Of a stretch of DNA of 64,000 bases, positions 8,663 through 17,125 are shown piece by piece. Location: the NCBI RefSeq assembly GCF_020010905.1, contig NZ_JAGJBY010000002.1, forward strand, positions 2,294,001 through 2,358,000, given 5' to 3'. The DNA is from Streptomyces acidiscabies. GTDB taxonomy: Bacteria; Actinomycetota; Actinomycetes; Streptomycetales; Streptomycetaceae. Both the position numbers and the translations under genes were made by a program. The stretch's first letter is position 1; each line of letters starts with the position of its first letter. The notes below the pieces were generated by a model. It saw only the letters and a list, made by a program, of their open reading frames with translations, did not search any database and was not told the DNA's origin.

Positions 8663-9898
8663 ATGAGCCGCACTCCCCAACTCCCCAGCCGCCGCACCCT
8701 GTTGAAATCGGCGGGCGGCCTGGGCGCCGCCCTCGCGCTCGGCGGAGCGGCCTCCGCGCTGACCCCCACCACCGCGGATGCCGCCCCGGCGACCTTCACC
8801 CACCCCGGCATGCTCCACAACGCCGGTGACATCAACCGCGCCAAGGTCCGCGTCGCCGCGGGCACCGACCCCTGGCTGGCGGGCTGGAACAGGCTGACCG
8901 CCAACTCCCACTCCGCCTCCACCTGGACGAACCGGGCCACCGCGACCATCGTCCGCGGCGGCACCGGCGAGAACTACCCCCAGCTGTACAACGACATCGC
9001 CGCCGCCTACCAGAACGCCCTGCGCTGGAAGGTCGCCGGCACCGAGGCCAACGCGGTCTGCGCCGCGAACATCCTCAACGCCTGGTCGAGGACGCTGACT
9101 TCGGTCACCGGCAACGCGGACCGCTTCCTCGCCGCCGGTATCTACGGCTGGGAGTTCGCCAACGCCTGCGAACTCATGCGCGGCTACTCGGGGTTCGACC
9201 TCGCCGCCGCCCAGGAGATGCTGGCCAGGGTCTTCTACCCGCTCAACAACCAGTTCCTGACCGGCCACAACGACGCCTGCATCACCAACTACTGGGCCAA
9301 CTGGGACCTTTGCACCATGGGCTCCGTCATGGCCATCGGCATCCTCAACGACGACGCGGCCAAGTACGACCAGGCCGTCACCTACTTCAAGTCCGGCGCG
9401 GGCAACGGCTCCATCAAGAACGCCGTGCCGTTCCTCCACACCGACTCCGACGGCTACGCGCTCGGCCAGTGGCAGGAGTCAGGGCGCGACCAGGGCCACA
9501 CCGTCATGGGCATGGGCCAGATGGGCGCGATCTGCGAGATGGCCTGGAACCAGGGCGACGACCTCTACTCGTACGACGACCGGCGGTTCTTCAAGGCCGC
9601 GCAGTACGTCGCCAAGTACAACCTCGGCCTCGACGTCCCCTTCACGACGTACACCTGGGGTACGGGGCAGAACTGCTCCCAGCAGTCCCAGACCGTCGTC
9701 TCCGCGACAGCCCGGGGCCAGGCCCGCCCGGTCTGGGCGCAGCTGCACTTCCACTACAACCGCAGGCTCGGCCTCGACGACAAGTACATCGCCCAGATCT
9801 ACGCCGCCGTCGCCCCCGAGGGCGGCGGTGGGGACTACGGGACTACGAGCGGAGGCTTCGACCAGCTCGGCTTCGGCACCCTGATGTACGCCAAATAG
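8663..9898 (+). CDS. Secreted alginate-lyase-family enzyme, single-domain paralogue
   Basis: 411-aa paralogue of the catalytic domain of the preceding gene. It shares AAYQNALRW, the ILNAWSRTLTSVTGNADR region, NYWANWDLC and QWQESGRDQGHT, the last containing likely catalytic-site residues of the family. An N-terminal signal (SRRTLLKSAGGLGAALALGGAAS) indicates Tat export. No accessory domains follow, so it probably acts on shorter or soluble products of the larger enzyme. Spacing to the previous stop is 17 bp, and a strong hairpin terminator lies just after the stop. Confidence 0.75.
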   Translation: MSRTPQLPSRRTLLKSAGGLGAALALGGAASALTPTTADAAPATFTHPGMLHNAGDINRAKVRVAAGTDPWLAGWNRLTANSHSASTWTNRATATIVRGGTGENYPQLYNDIAAAYQNALRWKVAGTEANAVCAANILNAWSRTLTSVTGNADRFLAAGIYGWEFANACELMRGYSGFDLAAAQEMLARVFYPLNNQFLTGHNDACITNYWANWDLCTMGSVMAIGILNDDAAKYDQAVTYFKSGAGNGSIKNAVPFLHTDSDGYALGQWQESGRDQGHTVMGMGQMGAICEMAWNQGDDLYSYDDRRFFKAAQYVAKYNLGLDVPFTTYTWGTGQNCSQQSQTVVSATARGQARPVWAQLHFHYNRRLGLDDKYIAQIYAAVAPEGGGGDYGTTSGGFDQLGFGTLMYAK

Positions 9899-9910
9899 CC
9901 CTCTGAACGG

Positions 9911-9968
9911 CTCGTGCACCGGAATACCAGGCGTCCCTGTGGTGCTCTGGTACTACCCGGTGCACGAG
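9911..9968 (+). terminator. Hairpin terminator of importer/lyase operon
   Basis: CTCGTGCACCGG (9911-9922) pairs perfectly with CCGGTGCACGAG (9957-9968), and an inner TACCAG/CTGGTA pair (9925-9930, 9947-9952) lengthens the stem. It begins 12 bp after the second lyase stop and ends the operon that starts at 792. Confidence 0.8.
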
Positions 9969-9991
9969 TGGCGGCGAAGGGCTGGTGGCAG

Positions 9992-11560
9992 ATGAGGCCA
10001 GTGGTCAGGACTCCCTACGGCGACGTACGCGGCAGGTATGAGAACGGCATCTCGGTCTTCCGGGGTATCCCGTACGCGGCGCCCCCCTTCGGACCCCGGC
10101 GGTTCAGACCCCCGGTGCCGCCCGAGCCGTGGACCGGCGTCCGGGACGCCGGGGAGTTCGGGCCGACGGCGCCGAAACCCCCGTACTCGGAAGCCTTCGC
10201 GCAGTTCCTGTCCGACCCCGACATCTCAGGGGACGACTGCCTCAATCTCAACGTGTGGACACCCGAGCCAGGGCCAGGCGCCCGGCTCCCGGTCGTCGTC
10301 TGGTTCCACGGCGGCGCGCTGACCAGGGGTTCTTCCGCCGTTCCGGTGTACGACGGGACACCGTTCGCGCGGGACGGGATCGTGTTCGTGTCCCTCAACC
10401 ACCGGCTCGGCGTCGAGGGCTACGGCCTCTTCCCGGACACCCCCGCCAACCCCGGACTGCGCGACCAGCTCGCCGCCCTCGAATGGGTGCGCGACGCGAT
10501 CGGCGCGTTCGGCGGCGACCCCGACCGCGTCACCCTGATGGGGCAGTCGGCCGGCGCGATCAGCATCGGCGCCCTCATCGCCGCACCCCAGGCGCAGGGC
10601 CTGTTCCGGCGGGCCGTGCTCCAGAGCGGGGCGCCCGAGGCGTCCGACCGGGACAAGGTGCGGCGCATGGTGCGCCGGATGGCGAACCGGCTGAAGATCC
10701 CGGCGACCGCCGAGGCGTTCGCGGCCGTCGACCGGGAGGTACTACTCCGCACGCAGTACGAGGTCGGACGGCTCTCCAGCCCCGTCCTCGGCGGGCCCGC
10801 GTTCGGGATCGTCACCGACGGCGACCTCGTGCCCCGCGACCCGCTCCAGGCGCTGATCGACGGCGACGTCGCCCGTGACGTGGACCTGCTCGTCGGCTGG
10901 ACCAGCGACGAGTACCGGCTCTGGCTCGTCCCCGGCGGACTCGTCGAGCGCGTCGACCGGCTCGGACCCGTCGCCCTCGCGGGGGCCATGGCCCGCTGCC
11001 ACTGTGGCTCCGAGGTACCACGGGGCTACCGCGCCCTCCACCCGGACGCCGGACCCGCCGAGATCGTCGGCCAGATGGTCACCGACCACATGCTCCGCCG
11101 CCCCCTGCACCGGCTCGCGGACTCCCGGCCGGGTACGTCATACCTGTACGAGTTCGCCTGGCCCTCCGGACGCCCCGGACTCGGCGCCTGCCACTCCCTC
11201 GAACTCGGCTTCGTCTTCGATGCCGGGGACTCGCCGGACTCCGTCAAGCTCGCGGGAGAAAACCCGCCGAAAACGCTTGCTGCCGAGGTGCACGGGGCGT
11301 GGACGCGGTTCGTGAAGACCGGGGACCCCGGGTGGGAGGCGTGGGACGCGACGCATCCGGTGCGGGTGTTCGGGGACGGGCCGACGCGGACGGCGCTCGG
11401 TCCCCGGGACGCCGATCTCGCACTGTGGGACGCCGAGCCGGCCGTACCGCACCAGGCCGAGGCCGTTGTGGAACCACTTCCCGCACGTTCTCTACGGGGG
11501 ACCGAGCTGCGGTCGGTGGTACGGAGGCTGCGGCGGACGGGGTCCGGTAAGGCGGGGTAA
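9992..11560 (+). CDS. Type B carboxylesterase (para-nitrobenzyl esterase family)
   Basis: Alpha/beta hydrolase carboxylesterase, 522 aa from the ATG at 9992 (MRPVVRTPYGDVRG). An earlier in-frame start would begin inside the upstream terminator. Family landmarks in order: FRGIPYAAPPFGPRRF, DDCLNLNVWTPE, oxyanion-hole region WFHGGAL, nucleophile elbow GQSAG with Ser186, and GACHSLELGFVF carrying the probable catalytic His. No signal peptide is seen, so it is probably cytoplasmic. In this neighbourhood it might deacylate imported acetylated or feruloylated oligosaccharides, which is inference. The stop codon sits inside an operator-like palindrome. Confidence 0.82.
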   Translation: MRPVVRTPYGDVRGRYENGISVFRGIPYAAPPFGPRRFRPPVPPEPWTGVRDAGEFGPTAPKPPYSEAFAQFLSDPDISGDDCLNLNVWTPEPGPGARLPVVVWFHGGALTRGSSAVPVYDGTPFARDGIVFVSLNHRLGVEGYGLFPDTPANPGLRDQLAALEWVRDAIGAFGGDPDRVTLMGQSAGAISIGALIAAPQAQGLFRRAVLQSGAPEASDRDKVRRMVRRMANRLKIPATAEAFAAVDREVLLRTQYEVGRLSSPVLGGPAFGIVTDGDLVPRDPLQALIDGDVARDVDLLVGWTSDEYRLWLVPGGLVERVDRLGPVALAGAMARCHCGSEVPRGYRALHPDAGPAEIVGQMVTDHMLRRPLHRLADSRPGTSYLYEFAWPSGRPGLGACHSLELGFVFDAGDSPDSVKLAGENPPKTLAAEVHGAWTRFVKTGDPGWEAWDATHPVRVFGDGPTRTALGPRDADLALWDAEPAVPHQAEAVVEPLPARSLRGTELRSVVRRLRRTGSGKAG

Positions 11561-11606
11561 CCGGTTACATTCCGTTGCTGTTCGGCAAGACGGGGTAACC
11601 GATTAC
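11557..11606. promoter_or_regulatory. Two operator-like palindromes between esterase and LacI gene
   Basis: GTAACCGGTTAC (11557-11568) is a perfect 12-bp palindrome that includes the esterase stop codon. GTAACCGATTAC (11595-11606) is a one-mismatch copy 38 bp on. They resemble the 20-bp site at 710-729. Their position downstream of both convergent genes is unusual for repression and may reflect looping. Confidence 0.5.
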
Positions 11607-11652
11607 TGCCTGTTACTGCGAGCCCCCTCGCGTCACCGCACGCCTTCGTATC

Positions 11653-12708
11653 TCACCGCGCGTCTTTGGGCGGCTTCACCGAGTCCCGGACGACCACATG
11701 CGTCCCCAGCAGCAGATGCTCGTCCGACGCGCCCGGCGTGCGGCCCAGGGCCGTGCGTACGGCGACGCGGCCCAGCTCTTCGTACGGCACGTGGACCGTC
11801 GTCAGCGCCGGGTACAGGTCACGGGCGTACGGGATGTCGTCGTACCCGGCGAGCGAGACGTCGTCCGGGACCTTCAGGCCCGCCTCGTGCAGGGCCGTCA
11901 GCGCGCCCGCCGCGACCATGTCCGTCGCCGCGACGACCGCCGTGAAGTCGAGGCCGTCCGCGAGGGCCTGGCGCATCAGGCGGTGGCCGGAGTCGCGGGT
12001 GAAGTCGCCGTGCAGGACGAGTGCGGGGTCGACCTCGACGCCGCGTGCCCGGTGCGCGCTTGTGTAACCGCGTTCACGGCCTTGCGCCGTCGTGTGGTCC
12101 GGGCGGCCACCGAGGAACAGCACCCGGGTGTGGCCCTGCGCGAGGACGTGGGCGACGAGGGCGTGGGCGCCGGACTCGTTGTCGTACTCGATGACCGTGA
12201 CCGGCGCGCCCGGGTTCAGCGGGGGGCGTCCGCACAGCACCAGGCGGGAGCCCGCCGAGGCCAGCAAGTCGGCCATTCTCGTGGTGCGTTCACGGTATTC
12301 GGGGGTGTCCGCCGTGCCGCCCACGAGGATGACGGCGGCGGCCCGCTGCGCCCGCATCATCTCCACGAACTCGGTCTCCTGGCGTACGTCGCCCTCCGTG
12401 CCGCACACCAGACACAGGTGGCCGTGGCGCGCGGCCTCGCGCTCCACGCCGTACGCCATCAGCGCGAACGACGGGCCGGTGATGTCCTCCAGGACGAACG
12501 CGAGCGTGGGTGTGCCGACCCCGGCGACCGCCTTCGCGCGCGCGTCGGCGACGTAGTCCAGGTCCCGCACCGCGCGCATCACCCGCCCGCGCGTCTCCGC
12601 GCTCACCGGGTACACCCCGCCCAGCACCCGCGACACGGTCGCCGCGGACACCCCGGCGCGGGCCGCGACGTCCCGGATCGTGCTGCGCTCCCCGCTCTTC
12701 CTGGTCAT
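11653..12708 (-). CDS. LacI-family transcriptional regulator
   Basis: 351-aa LacI/GalR repressor. The N-terminal helix-turn-helix and hinge read TIRDVAARAGVSAATVSRVLGG followed by VSAETRGRVMRAVRDLDYVAD, a near-consensus DNA-binding head. The periplasmic-binding-protein-like core carries the usual LVLCGRPP, GHTRVLFLGG and SLAGYDDIPYARDLYPALTTV segments, so it binds a small sugar ligand. Four operator-like sites flank the gene and a longer one lies upstream of the importer operon, so it is the likely local regulator of the pectin region and of itself. The inducer is unknown. Confidence 0.92.
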   Translation of the reverse strand: MTRKSGERSTIRDVAARAGVSAATVSRVLGGVYPVSAETRGRVMRAVRDLDYVADARAKAVAGVGTPTLAFVLEDITGPSFALMAYGVEREAARHGHLCLVCGTEGDVRQETEFVEMMRAQRAAAVILVGGTADTPEYRERTTRMADLLASAGSRLVLCGRPPLNPGAPVTVIEYDNESGAHALVAHVLAQGHTRVLFLGGRPDHTTAQGRERGYTSAHRARGVEVDPALVLHGDFTRDSGHRLMRQALADGLDFTAVVAATDMVAAGALTALHEAGLKVPDDVSLAGYDDIPYARDLYPALTTVHVPYEELGRVAVRTALGRTPGASDEHLLLGTHVVVRDSVKPPKDAR

Positions 12709-12766
12709 GTTCCGCCCCTCTTCGCCCCGTGCCGCGCCCCGTGGGACCGGTGTAGAAACCCGTGCG

Positions 12767-12838
12767 GTAACCGCTTACTGCCGGAGGCTGGTCCGCGCCC
12801 CCGTGGAACGGCGGAAACAGTCCGGGTAAACGGTTCCC
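12767..12838. promoter_or_regulatory. Operator-like sites upstream of the LacI gene
   Basis: GTAACCGCTTAC (12767-12778) is a palindrome with one mismatch, and GGGTAAACGGTTCCC (12824-12838) is a quasi-palindrome with GGG/CCC ends. Both lie within 130 bp upstream of the LacI start and share the AACCG/CGGTT core of the other sites, suggesting autoregulation. Confidence 0.5.
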
Positions 12839-12881
12839 AGCGGGGAGGCTAGCAGCGTGTCCAGGACCCCGGGGCCCGTGC

Positions 12882-13853
12882 TTACCGGGCCGCCGCCGCG
12901 AGCGTCTTCGCGATCGACGCGATGGCCTCCGGGCCGACCCGGCAGCAGCCGCCGATCAGGCGGGCGCCCGCTGCGCTCCAGCCCTCGACCTCCTCCGGCG
13001 CGAACGACGAACTGCCCGTCCAGGTACGGGCGTTCGCGTCCCAGCCCTCACCGCTGTTCGGGTAGACGACCACCGGCTTGCCGGTCACGCGGGCCGCGAT
13101 CTCGACCGCCCTCGTCGCGTCGCCGGGGGCGCAGCAGTTGACGCCGACCGCGATGATCTCGTCCACGTCCGCCGCCAGCGCGAACGCCTCCTCCAGGGGC
13201 TGTCCGGCGCGCGTGCGGTCGCCCTCGACGCTGTACGACAGCCAGGCGGGGGTGCCGAGGCCGCGCACGACCTCCAGGAGCGCCTTGGCCTCGTCGGTGT
13301 CGGGGACGGTCTCCAGGGCCAGGACGTCGGGGGCCGCCGCGGCCAGCGTTTCGATGCGGGGGCGGTGGAAGGCGGCCAGTTCGGGGACGGTGAGGCCGTA
13401 GCGGCCCCGGTACTCGGAGCCGTCGGCGAGCATCGCGCCGTACGGGCCGATCGAGGCGGCTACGTAGAGGGGGCGGGGGGCGGTGCCTGTGCCGGCGCCG
13501 GGCCTGGTGCCGAGGGCGTCAGCTGCCTGCGCCCTCCGTGCTGCCTCCCGCGCCAACTCCACGCTCTGTACGAGGAGTTCGCTCGCCCTCTCCCGCTCGA
13601 TGCCCCGCTTCGCGAACCCCTCGTACGTCGCCTGGTAACTCGACGTGATCGCGACGTCCGCCCCCGCGAGGAAGTACGCGAGGTGCGCCTGCGTGATCGC
13701 CTCCGGCACCTCCGCGAGGAGCCGCGCGGACCACAGCTCGTCGCTCAAGTCGTGCCCGGCGGACTCCAGTTGGTTGGACATGCCGCCGTCGAGGACGAGG
13801 GAACCGGCGGCGAGGGCCTCGGTGAGGAGCGGGGCGGGCGTTTCGCTGGTCAT
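12882..13853 (-). CDS. mmuM: Homocysteine S-methyltransferase
   Basis: Zinc-dependent methyltransferase that makes methionine from homocysteine, classically with S-methylmethionine as donor; 323 aa, the usual length. The N-terminal barrel start LVLDGGMSNQLE, the SSYQATYEGF segment and the zinc ligands in VGVNCCAPG and the C-terminal IGGCCRVGP are all present. It is divergent from an amino-acid permease, the same pairing as mmuM with the S-methylmethionine permease MmuP in Escherichia coli. Confidence 0.88.
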   Translation of the reverse strand: MTSETPAPLLTEALAAGSLVLDGGMSNQLESAGHDLSDELWSARLLAEVPEAITQAHLAYFLAGADVAITSSYQATYEGFAKRGIERERASELLVQSVELAREAARRAQAADALGTRPGAGTGTAPRPLYVAASIGPYGAMLADGSEYRGRYGLTVPELAAFHRPRIETLAAAAPDVLALETVPDTDEAKALLEVVRGLGTPAWLSYSVEGDRTRAGQPLEEAFALAADVDEIIAVGVNCCAPGDATRAVEIAARVTGKPVVVYPNSGEGWDANARTWTGSSSFAPEEVEGWSAAGARLIGGCCRVGPEAIASIAKTLAAAAR

Positions 13854-13980
13854 GCTCCGACGCTAGTCGACACGGCGCGGGTCGGCCGAATGTGTCCAGT
13901 TCATGAACGAACTGCCCACGATGTGGGATGCGGGGATACGATCACGCCCCCTCGTCCCGAAACCGTCCCCTGGAACCACG

Positions 13981-15351
13981 ATGACCTCCGCCGACACCCC
14001 CGAAGCTCCCGCAGCAGCCACTCCCCGCCCGGCGGCCTCCCCCCGCCGCACCTTCGGCCTCACCGCCGCGACCGCCCTCGTCATGGGCAACATCATCGGC
14101 GGCGGCATCTTCGCCCTGCCCGCCGCCGTCGCCCCCTACGGCACCCTCAGCCTCCTCGCCTTCGTCGTCCTCTCGGTCGCCGCGGTTCTTCTCGCCCTGC
14201 TCTTCGGCAAGTTGGCCAAGCGCAGCCCCGTCACCGGTGGCCTGTACGTCTATCCGCGCGACGCGTTCGGCCCGTTCGCCGGGTTCCTGTCGGCCTGGTC
14301 GTACTGGACGATGTGCTGGGTCTCCATCGCCGCGCTGGCCGTCGCGGTCGTCGGCTACGTCGACGTACTGATCCCGCTGCACGGCAACCACGCGCTCGAA
14401 GGACTCGTCGCGCTGCTCGCGCTGTGGCTCCCGGCCGCCGCGAACTTCGCGGGGACCCGCTGGGTCGGGACGGTCCAAATCGTGTCCACGGTACTGAAGT
14501 TCGTCCCGCTGCTGCTCGTCGCGACGATCGGCCTCTTCTTCGTCGACATGGACAACTTCGGCCCGTTCAACGCGACCGGCGACAGTGTCCCGGGCGCACT
14601 CGCCGCCTCCGCCGCGCTGCTCCTCTACAGCTTCCTCGGCGTCGAGTCGGCCGCCGTCAGCGCGGGCGAGGTAGAGAACCCGGAGCGCAACGTGGGACGC
14701 GCGAGCGTACTCGGCACGCTGGCCTCGGCGTTGGTGTACATCCTCGGTACGGTCGCCGTCTTCGGTCTCGTTCCGCACGCTCAACTCGTCGAGTCCGGCG
14801 CCCCGTTCGCCGACGCGGTGAACGCCATCACCGGTGGCACCTGGGGCGGCACCGCCATCTCGCTCGTCGCCGTCGCGTCCATCGTCGGCTGCCTCAACGG
14901 GTGGATCCTCCTCGCGGCTCAAATGCCGTACGCCGCCGCGCGGGACGGCCTGTTCCCGAAGCCGTTCGCGAAGGTCGGCAAGGGGGGCGTCCCCGGCTTC
15001 GGCGTGTGGGCGGTCGCCGTGCTCGGCACCGCGCTGATCGGCCTCAACTACACGGCGGGACCGGACACCACGTTCCGAGTCCTCGTGCTCATCACGACGT
15101 TCACCGGATGCGTGCCGTATCTCCTGTCCGCGGCGGCCCAGTTGTACTGGCTGGCACGCGGCACCCGCGAGCGCGTACGGCCCGCCGGGCTCGTCCGCGA
15201 TCTGCTCGTCGCCGGGCTGTCGTTCGGGTTCTCGTTCTGGCTGATCGCCGGGGCGGGGTATGCGGCGGTGTATCAGGGCGCGTTGTTCCTGTTCGCGGGG
15301 ATTCCGGTGTACGTGTGGCTGAAGGGACGTCAGGAGGGGCCCGAGGCATAG
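13981..15351 (+). CDS. APC-family amino-acid permease
   Basis: Amino-acid/polyamine/organocation transporter, 456 aa with about 12 hydrophobic segments. The first segment has the family signature GNIIGGGIFALPAAV, and a conserved PERN follows in the segment GEVENPERNVGRA. The ATG at 13981 is preferred because the frame upstream is not hydrophobic or conserved-looking, although the ribosome-binding site is weak. Its divergent arrangement with mmuM suggests S-methylmethionine or methionine uptake; basic amino-acid exchange is the main alternative. Confidence 0.82.
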   Translation: MTSADTPEAPAAATPRPAASPRRTFGLTAATALVMGNIIGGGIFALPAAVAPYGTLSLLAFVVLSVAAVLLALLFGKLAKRSPVTGGLYVYPRDAFGPFAGFLSAWSYWTMCWVSIAALAVAVVGYVDVLIPLHGNHALEGLVALLALWLPAAANFAGTRWVGTVQIVSTVLKFVPLLLVATIGLFFVDMDNFGPFNATGDSVPGALAASAALLLYSFLGVESAAVSAGEVENPERNVGRASVLGTLASALVYILGTVAVFGLVPHAQLVESGAPFADAVNAITGGTWGGTAISLVAVASIVGCLNGWILLAAQMPYAAARDGLFPKPFAKVGKGGVPGFGVWAVAVLGTALIGLNYTAGPDTTFRVLVLITTFTGCVPYLLSAAAQLYWLARGTRERVRPAGLVRDLLVAGLSFGFSFWLIAGAGYAAVYQGALFLFAGIPVYVWLKGRQEGPEA

Positions 15352-15363
15352 GAGTTGACCAGC

Positions 15364-15864
15364 CTGACCTCGTGATCGACGGCGTCACCGCCGGGGTGTG
15401 GAGGGCGAGCGGTCGGCCGTCGTGAAGGTCCTCGCCCGCACGAATCCGGTACGACGGAGGTCTGGTCGGCGTACGGCCTGCGTGCGCCCCGGCTGCTGGC
15501 CTGCGGTGGGGGCCCTGGCCGAGCGAAGCCGAGAGCTTGGCGGGCGGCGACGTCGCGTTGTGGGCTGGAGGACGTACCGGGCGACTCCGCGACGTCCTGA
15601 CCGCTGGACCGGCACATCGCGCACGCGCGACGGCTGGGCCGGGCACAGGGCACCGGACCGGCGGTCGGGGAGACGTGTCTCAGCAAGCGGTTCCTGCGCC
15701 GTTACATCGCCGCGGCGGCGACCGGCGTAAGCCTCCTGGGCGACGACGAGGCATGGCGACGCCCCCTCGTCCACGACCGCTTCCCGCCCGGCCTGCGCAC
15801 CGCGATGGTCCGCCTCCACCACGACCGTGACTGGTTCCTCGACGTCATGGAGAACCTGCCCCGC
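15364..15864 (+). pseudogene. Decayed aminoglycoside/choline-phosphotransferase-like gene
   Basis: Recognisable protein pieces appear in successive frames: DLVIDGVTAGVWRASG, then ERSAVVKVLARTNP in another frame, then TTEVWSAYGLRAPRLLAC in a third, ESLAGGDVALW back in the first, then LEDVPGDSATS ended by an in-frame TGA (15598-15600), then PLDRHIAHARRLGRAQGTG and FLRRYIAAAATGVS. Together they read like the N-lobe of an APH-family kinase, with at least three frameshifts and one nonsense codon. The C-lobe with the catalytic HxD motif is absent after MENLPR. The stop in TSW-like context looks like TGG to TGA. Family assignment is moderate; non-functionality is clear. Confidence 0.65.
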
Positions 15865-16089
15865 GCTGGCGAGAACCGGCTCGACTACGGCGCCACACGC
15901 ACGGCGTCGGCCGAACTCCGCTACCGCGAACGCGGGTTGGTGCTCGCGTTCCTGGGGGAGCAGGCGCGGCAGCCGGCGGTGGAACCAGAGTTCCCGCCCG
16001 CCCCAGCGGACGCTGACAGCCCTCTCGCCGAAACCCCTCGAAAAAAGTTTGGGAAAACGCTTTCTCTCAAGTCACGTCAGACCCGTTGA
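15865..16089 (+). pseudogene. Unidentified 3' tail fused to the phosphotransferase remnant
   Basis: After the kinase remnant the frame stays open to a TGA at 16087-16089 and encodes AGENRLDYGATRTASAEL followed by RYRERGLVLAFLGEQARQP and a charged end. It does not match an APH C-lobe, so a deletion probably joined two unrelated fragments. No start codon with a ribosome-binding site is seen. A short independent gene cannot be excluded. Confidence 0.35.
16053..16064. promoter_or_regulatory. LacI-type operator-like site upstream of GH43 genes
   Basis: GAAAACGCTTTC has AAA/TTT arms around a CG centre, a typical LacI-family operator. It lies 22 bp before the probable -35 of the GH43 pair and differs in flanks from the GTAACCGGTTAC type, so a second LacI-family protein may act here. 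Confidence 0.5.
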
Positions 16090-16114
16090 CCTCGTCGTAA
16101 CGCACCCTTACCTT
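16086..16114 (+). promoter_or_regulatory. Probable housekeeping-type promoter of GH43 genes
   Basis: A -35 TTGACC (16086-16091) is followed after 17 bp by TACCTT (16109-16114), a fit to the SigHrdB-type TTGACN/TANNNT pattern. It is 65 bp upstream of the first GH43 start. Confidence 0.5.
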
Positions 16115-16179
16115 TTCGGCGTTCGGAATGTCACATTCTGTTCGCAGTGTCGAACACCGCTCGTGAGGTGCGCCCCCGC

Positions 16180-17124
16180 ATGAACCCCCTCGTCCTCAAC
16201 CGCGCCGACCCCCAGGCGCTCCGGCACACGGACGGCCACTACTACTTCACGGCGACCCACCCGGAGTACGACCGCATCGTCCTGCGCCGCTCCCGTACCC
16301 TCGAAGGTCTCGCCGAGGCCCCCGAGTCGGTGATCTGGCGGGCCCACCCCACGGGCGAGATGGCCGCTCATATCTGGGCCCCGGAACTCCACCGGGTCGG
16401 CGACGCCTGGTACGTGTACTTCGCCGCCGCTCCGTCGCAGGACGAGTGGAAGATCCGCATCTGGGTCCTGGAGAACCTGAACGACGACCCCTTCGAGGGG
16501 AGTTGGACGGAGAAGGGCCGCGTCGAGACGGAGTGGGACACCTTCTCGCTGGACGCGACCACCTTCGTACACAACGGAGTTCAGTACTTGGCCTGGGCCC
16601 AGGCGGACCCCACCCGCGAGGGCCACAACACGGCGATCCTGCTCTCCGCGATGGAGAACCCGTGGACCCTGACGGGCCCTCAGTCCGTCCTGTCCGCACC
16701 GGAGTTGGAGTGGGAGTGCCGGGGTCACAAGGTGAACGAGGGCCCGTACGTCGTCGAGAGGGACGGCCGGATCCACCTCACCTACTCCGCGAGCGCCACC
16801 GACCACCACTACTGCGTCGGCCTCCTCACCACCGACGCGGAAGCGGACCTGCTCGACCCGGCCGTATGGACGAAGTCCCCGCACCCGGTCCTCGCCACCA
16901 GCGAGGCCAACAGTGTCTACGGCCCCGGCCACAACTCGTTCACGGTCGCCGAGGACGGCGAGACGGACGTGATCCTCTACCACGCCCGCTCCTACAAGGA
17001 GATCGACGGCGACCCCCTGAACGACCCCAACCGCCACACCCGCATGCAGCCGTTCGGCTGGAACCCGGACGGCACACCGGACTTCGGCGTCCCCAGCGCC
17101 GACACCGCTAAGGAGAGTGCGTGA
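16180..17124 (+). CDS. GH43 family glycosidase, cytoplasmic
   Basis: Five-bladed beta-propeller glycosidase of the GH43 clan (arabinofuranosidase/xylosidase type), 314 aa without a signal peptide. The start at ATG 16180 is chosen over a GTG 33 bp upstream because GTGAGG precedes it. Family landmarks: the early NRADPQALRHTDGHYYFTAT region with the catalytic-base Asp, HIWAPELHRV, the LDATTF segment, KVNEGPYV with the probable acid Glu, and YGPGHNSF. Intracellular location fits trimming of imported arabino-oligosaccharides. The next gene starts one base after the stop. Confidence 0.82.
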   Translation: MNPLVLNRADPQALRHTDGHYYFTATHPEYDRIVLRRSRTLEGLAEAPESVIWRAHPTGEMAAHIWAPELHRVGDAWYVYFAAAPSQDEWKIRIWVLENLNDDPFEGSWTEKGRVETEWDTFSLDATTFVHNGVQYLAWAQADPTREGHNTAILLSAMENPWTLTGPQSVLSAPELEWECRGHKVNEGPYVVERDGRIHLTYSASATDHHYCVGLLTTDAEADLLDPAVWTKSPHPVLATSEANSVYGPGHNSFTVAEDGETDVILYHARSYKEIDGDPLNDPNRHTRMQPFGWNPDGTPDFGVPSADTAKESA

Positions 17125-17125
17125 G

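Noticed and set aside
12709..12881. Riboswitch between LacI and mmuM
   Set aside because: No conserved aptamer elements were recognised; the stretch is explained by operator-like sites.
13365..15425. 686-codon plus-strand frame spanning mmuM and the permease
   Set aside because: It crosses two genes with recognised motifs in opposite orientations and is Arg-rich; a composition artefact.
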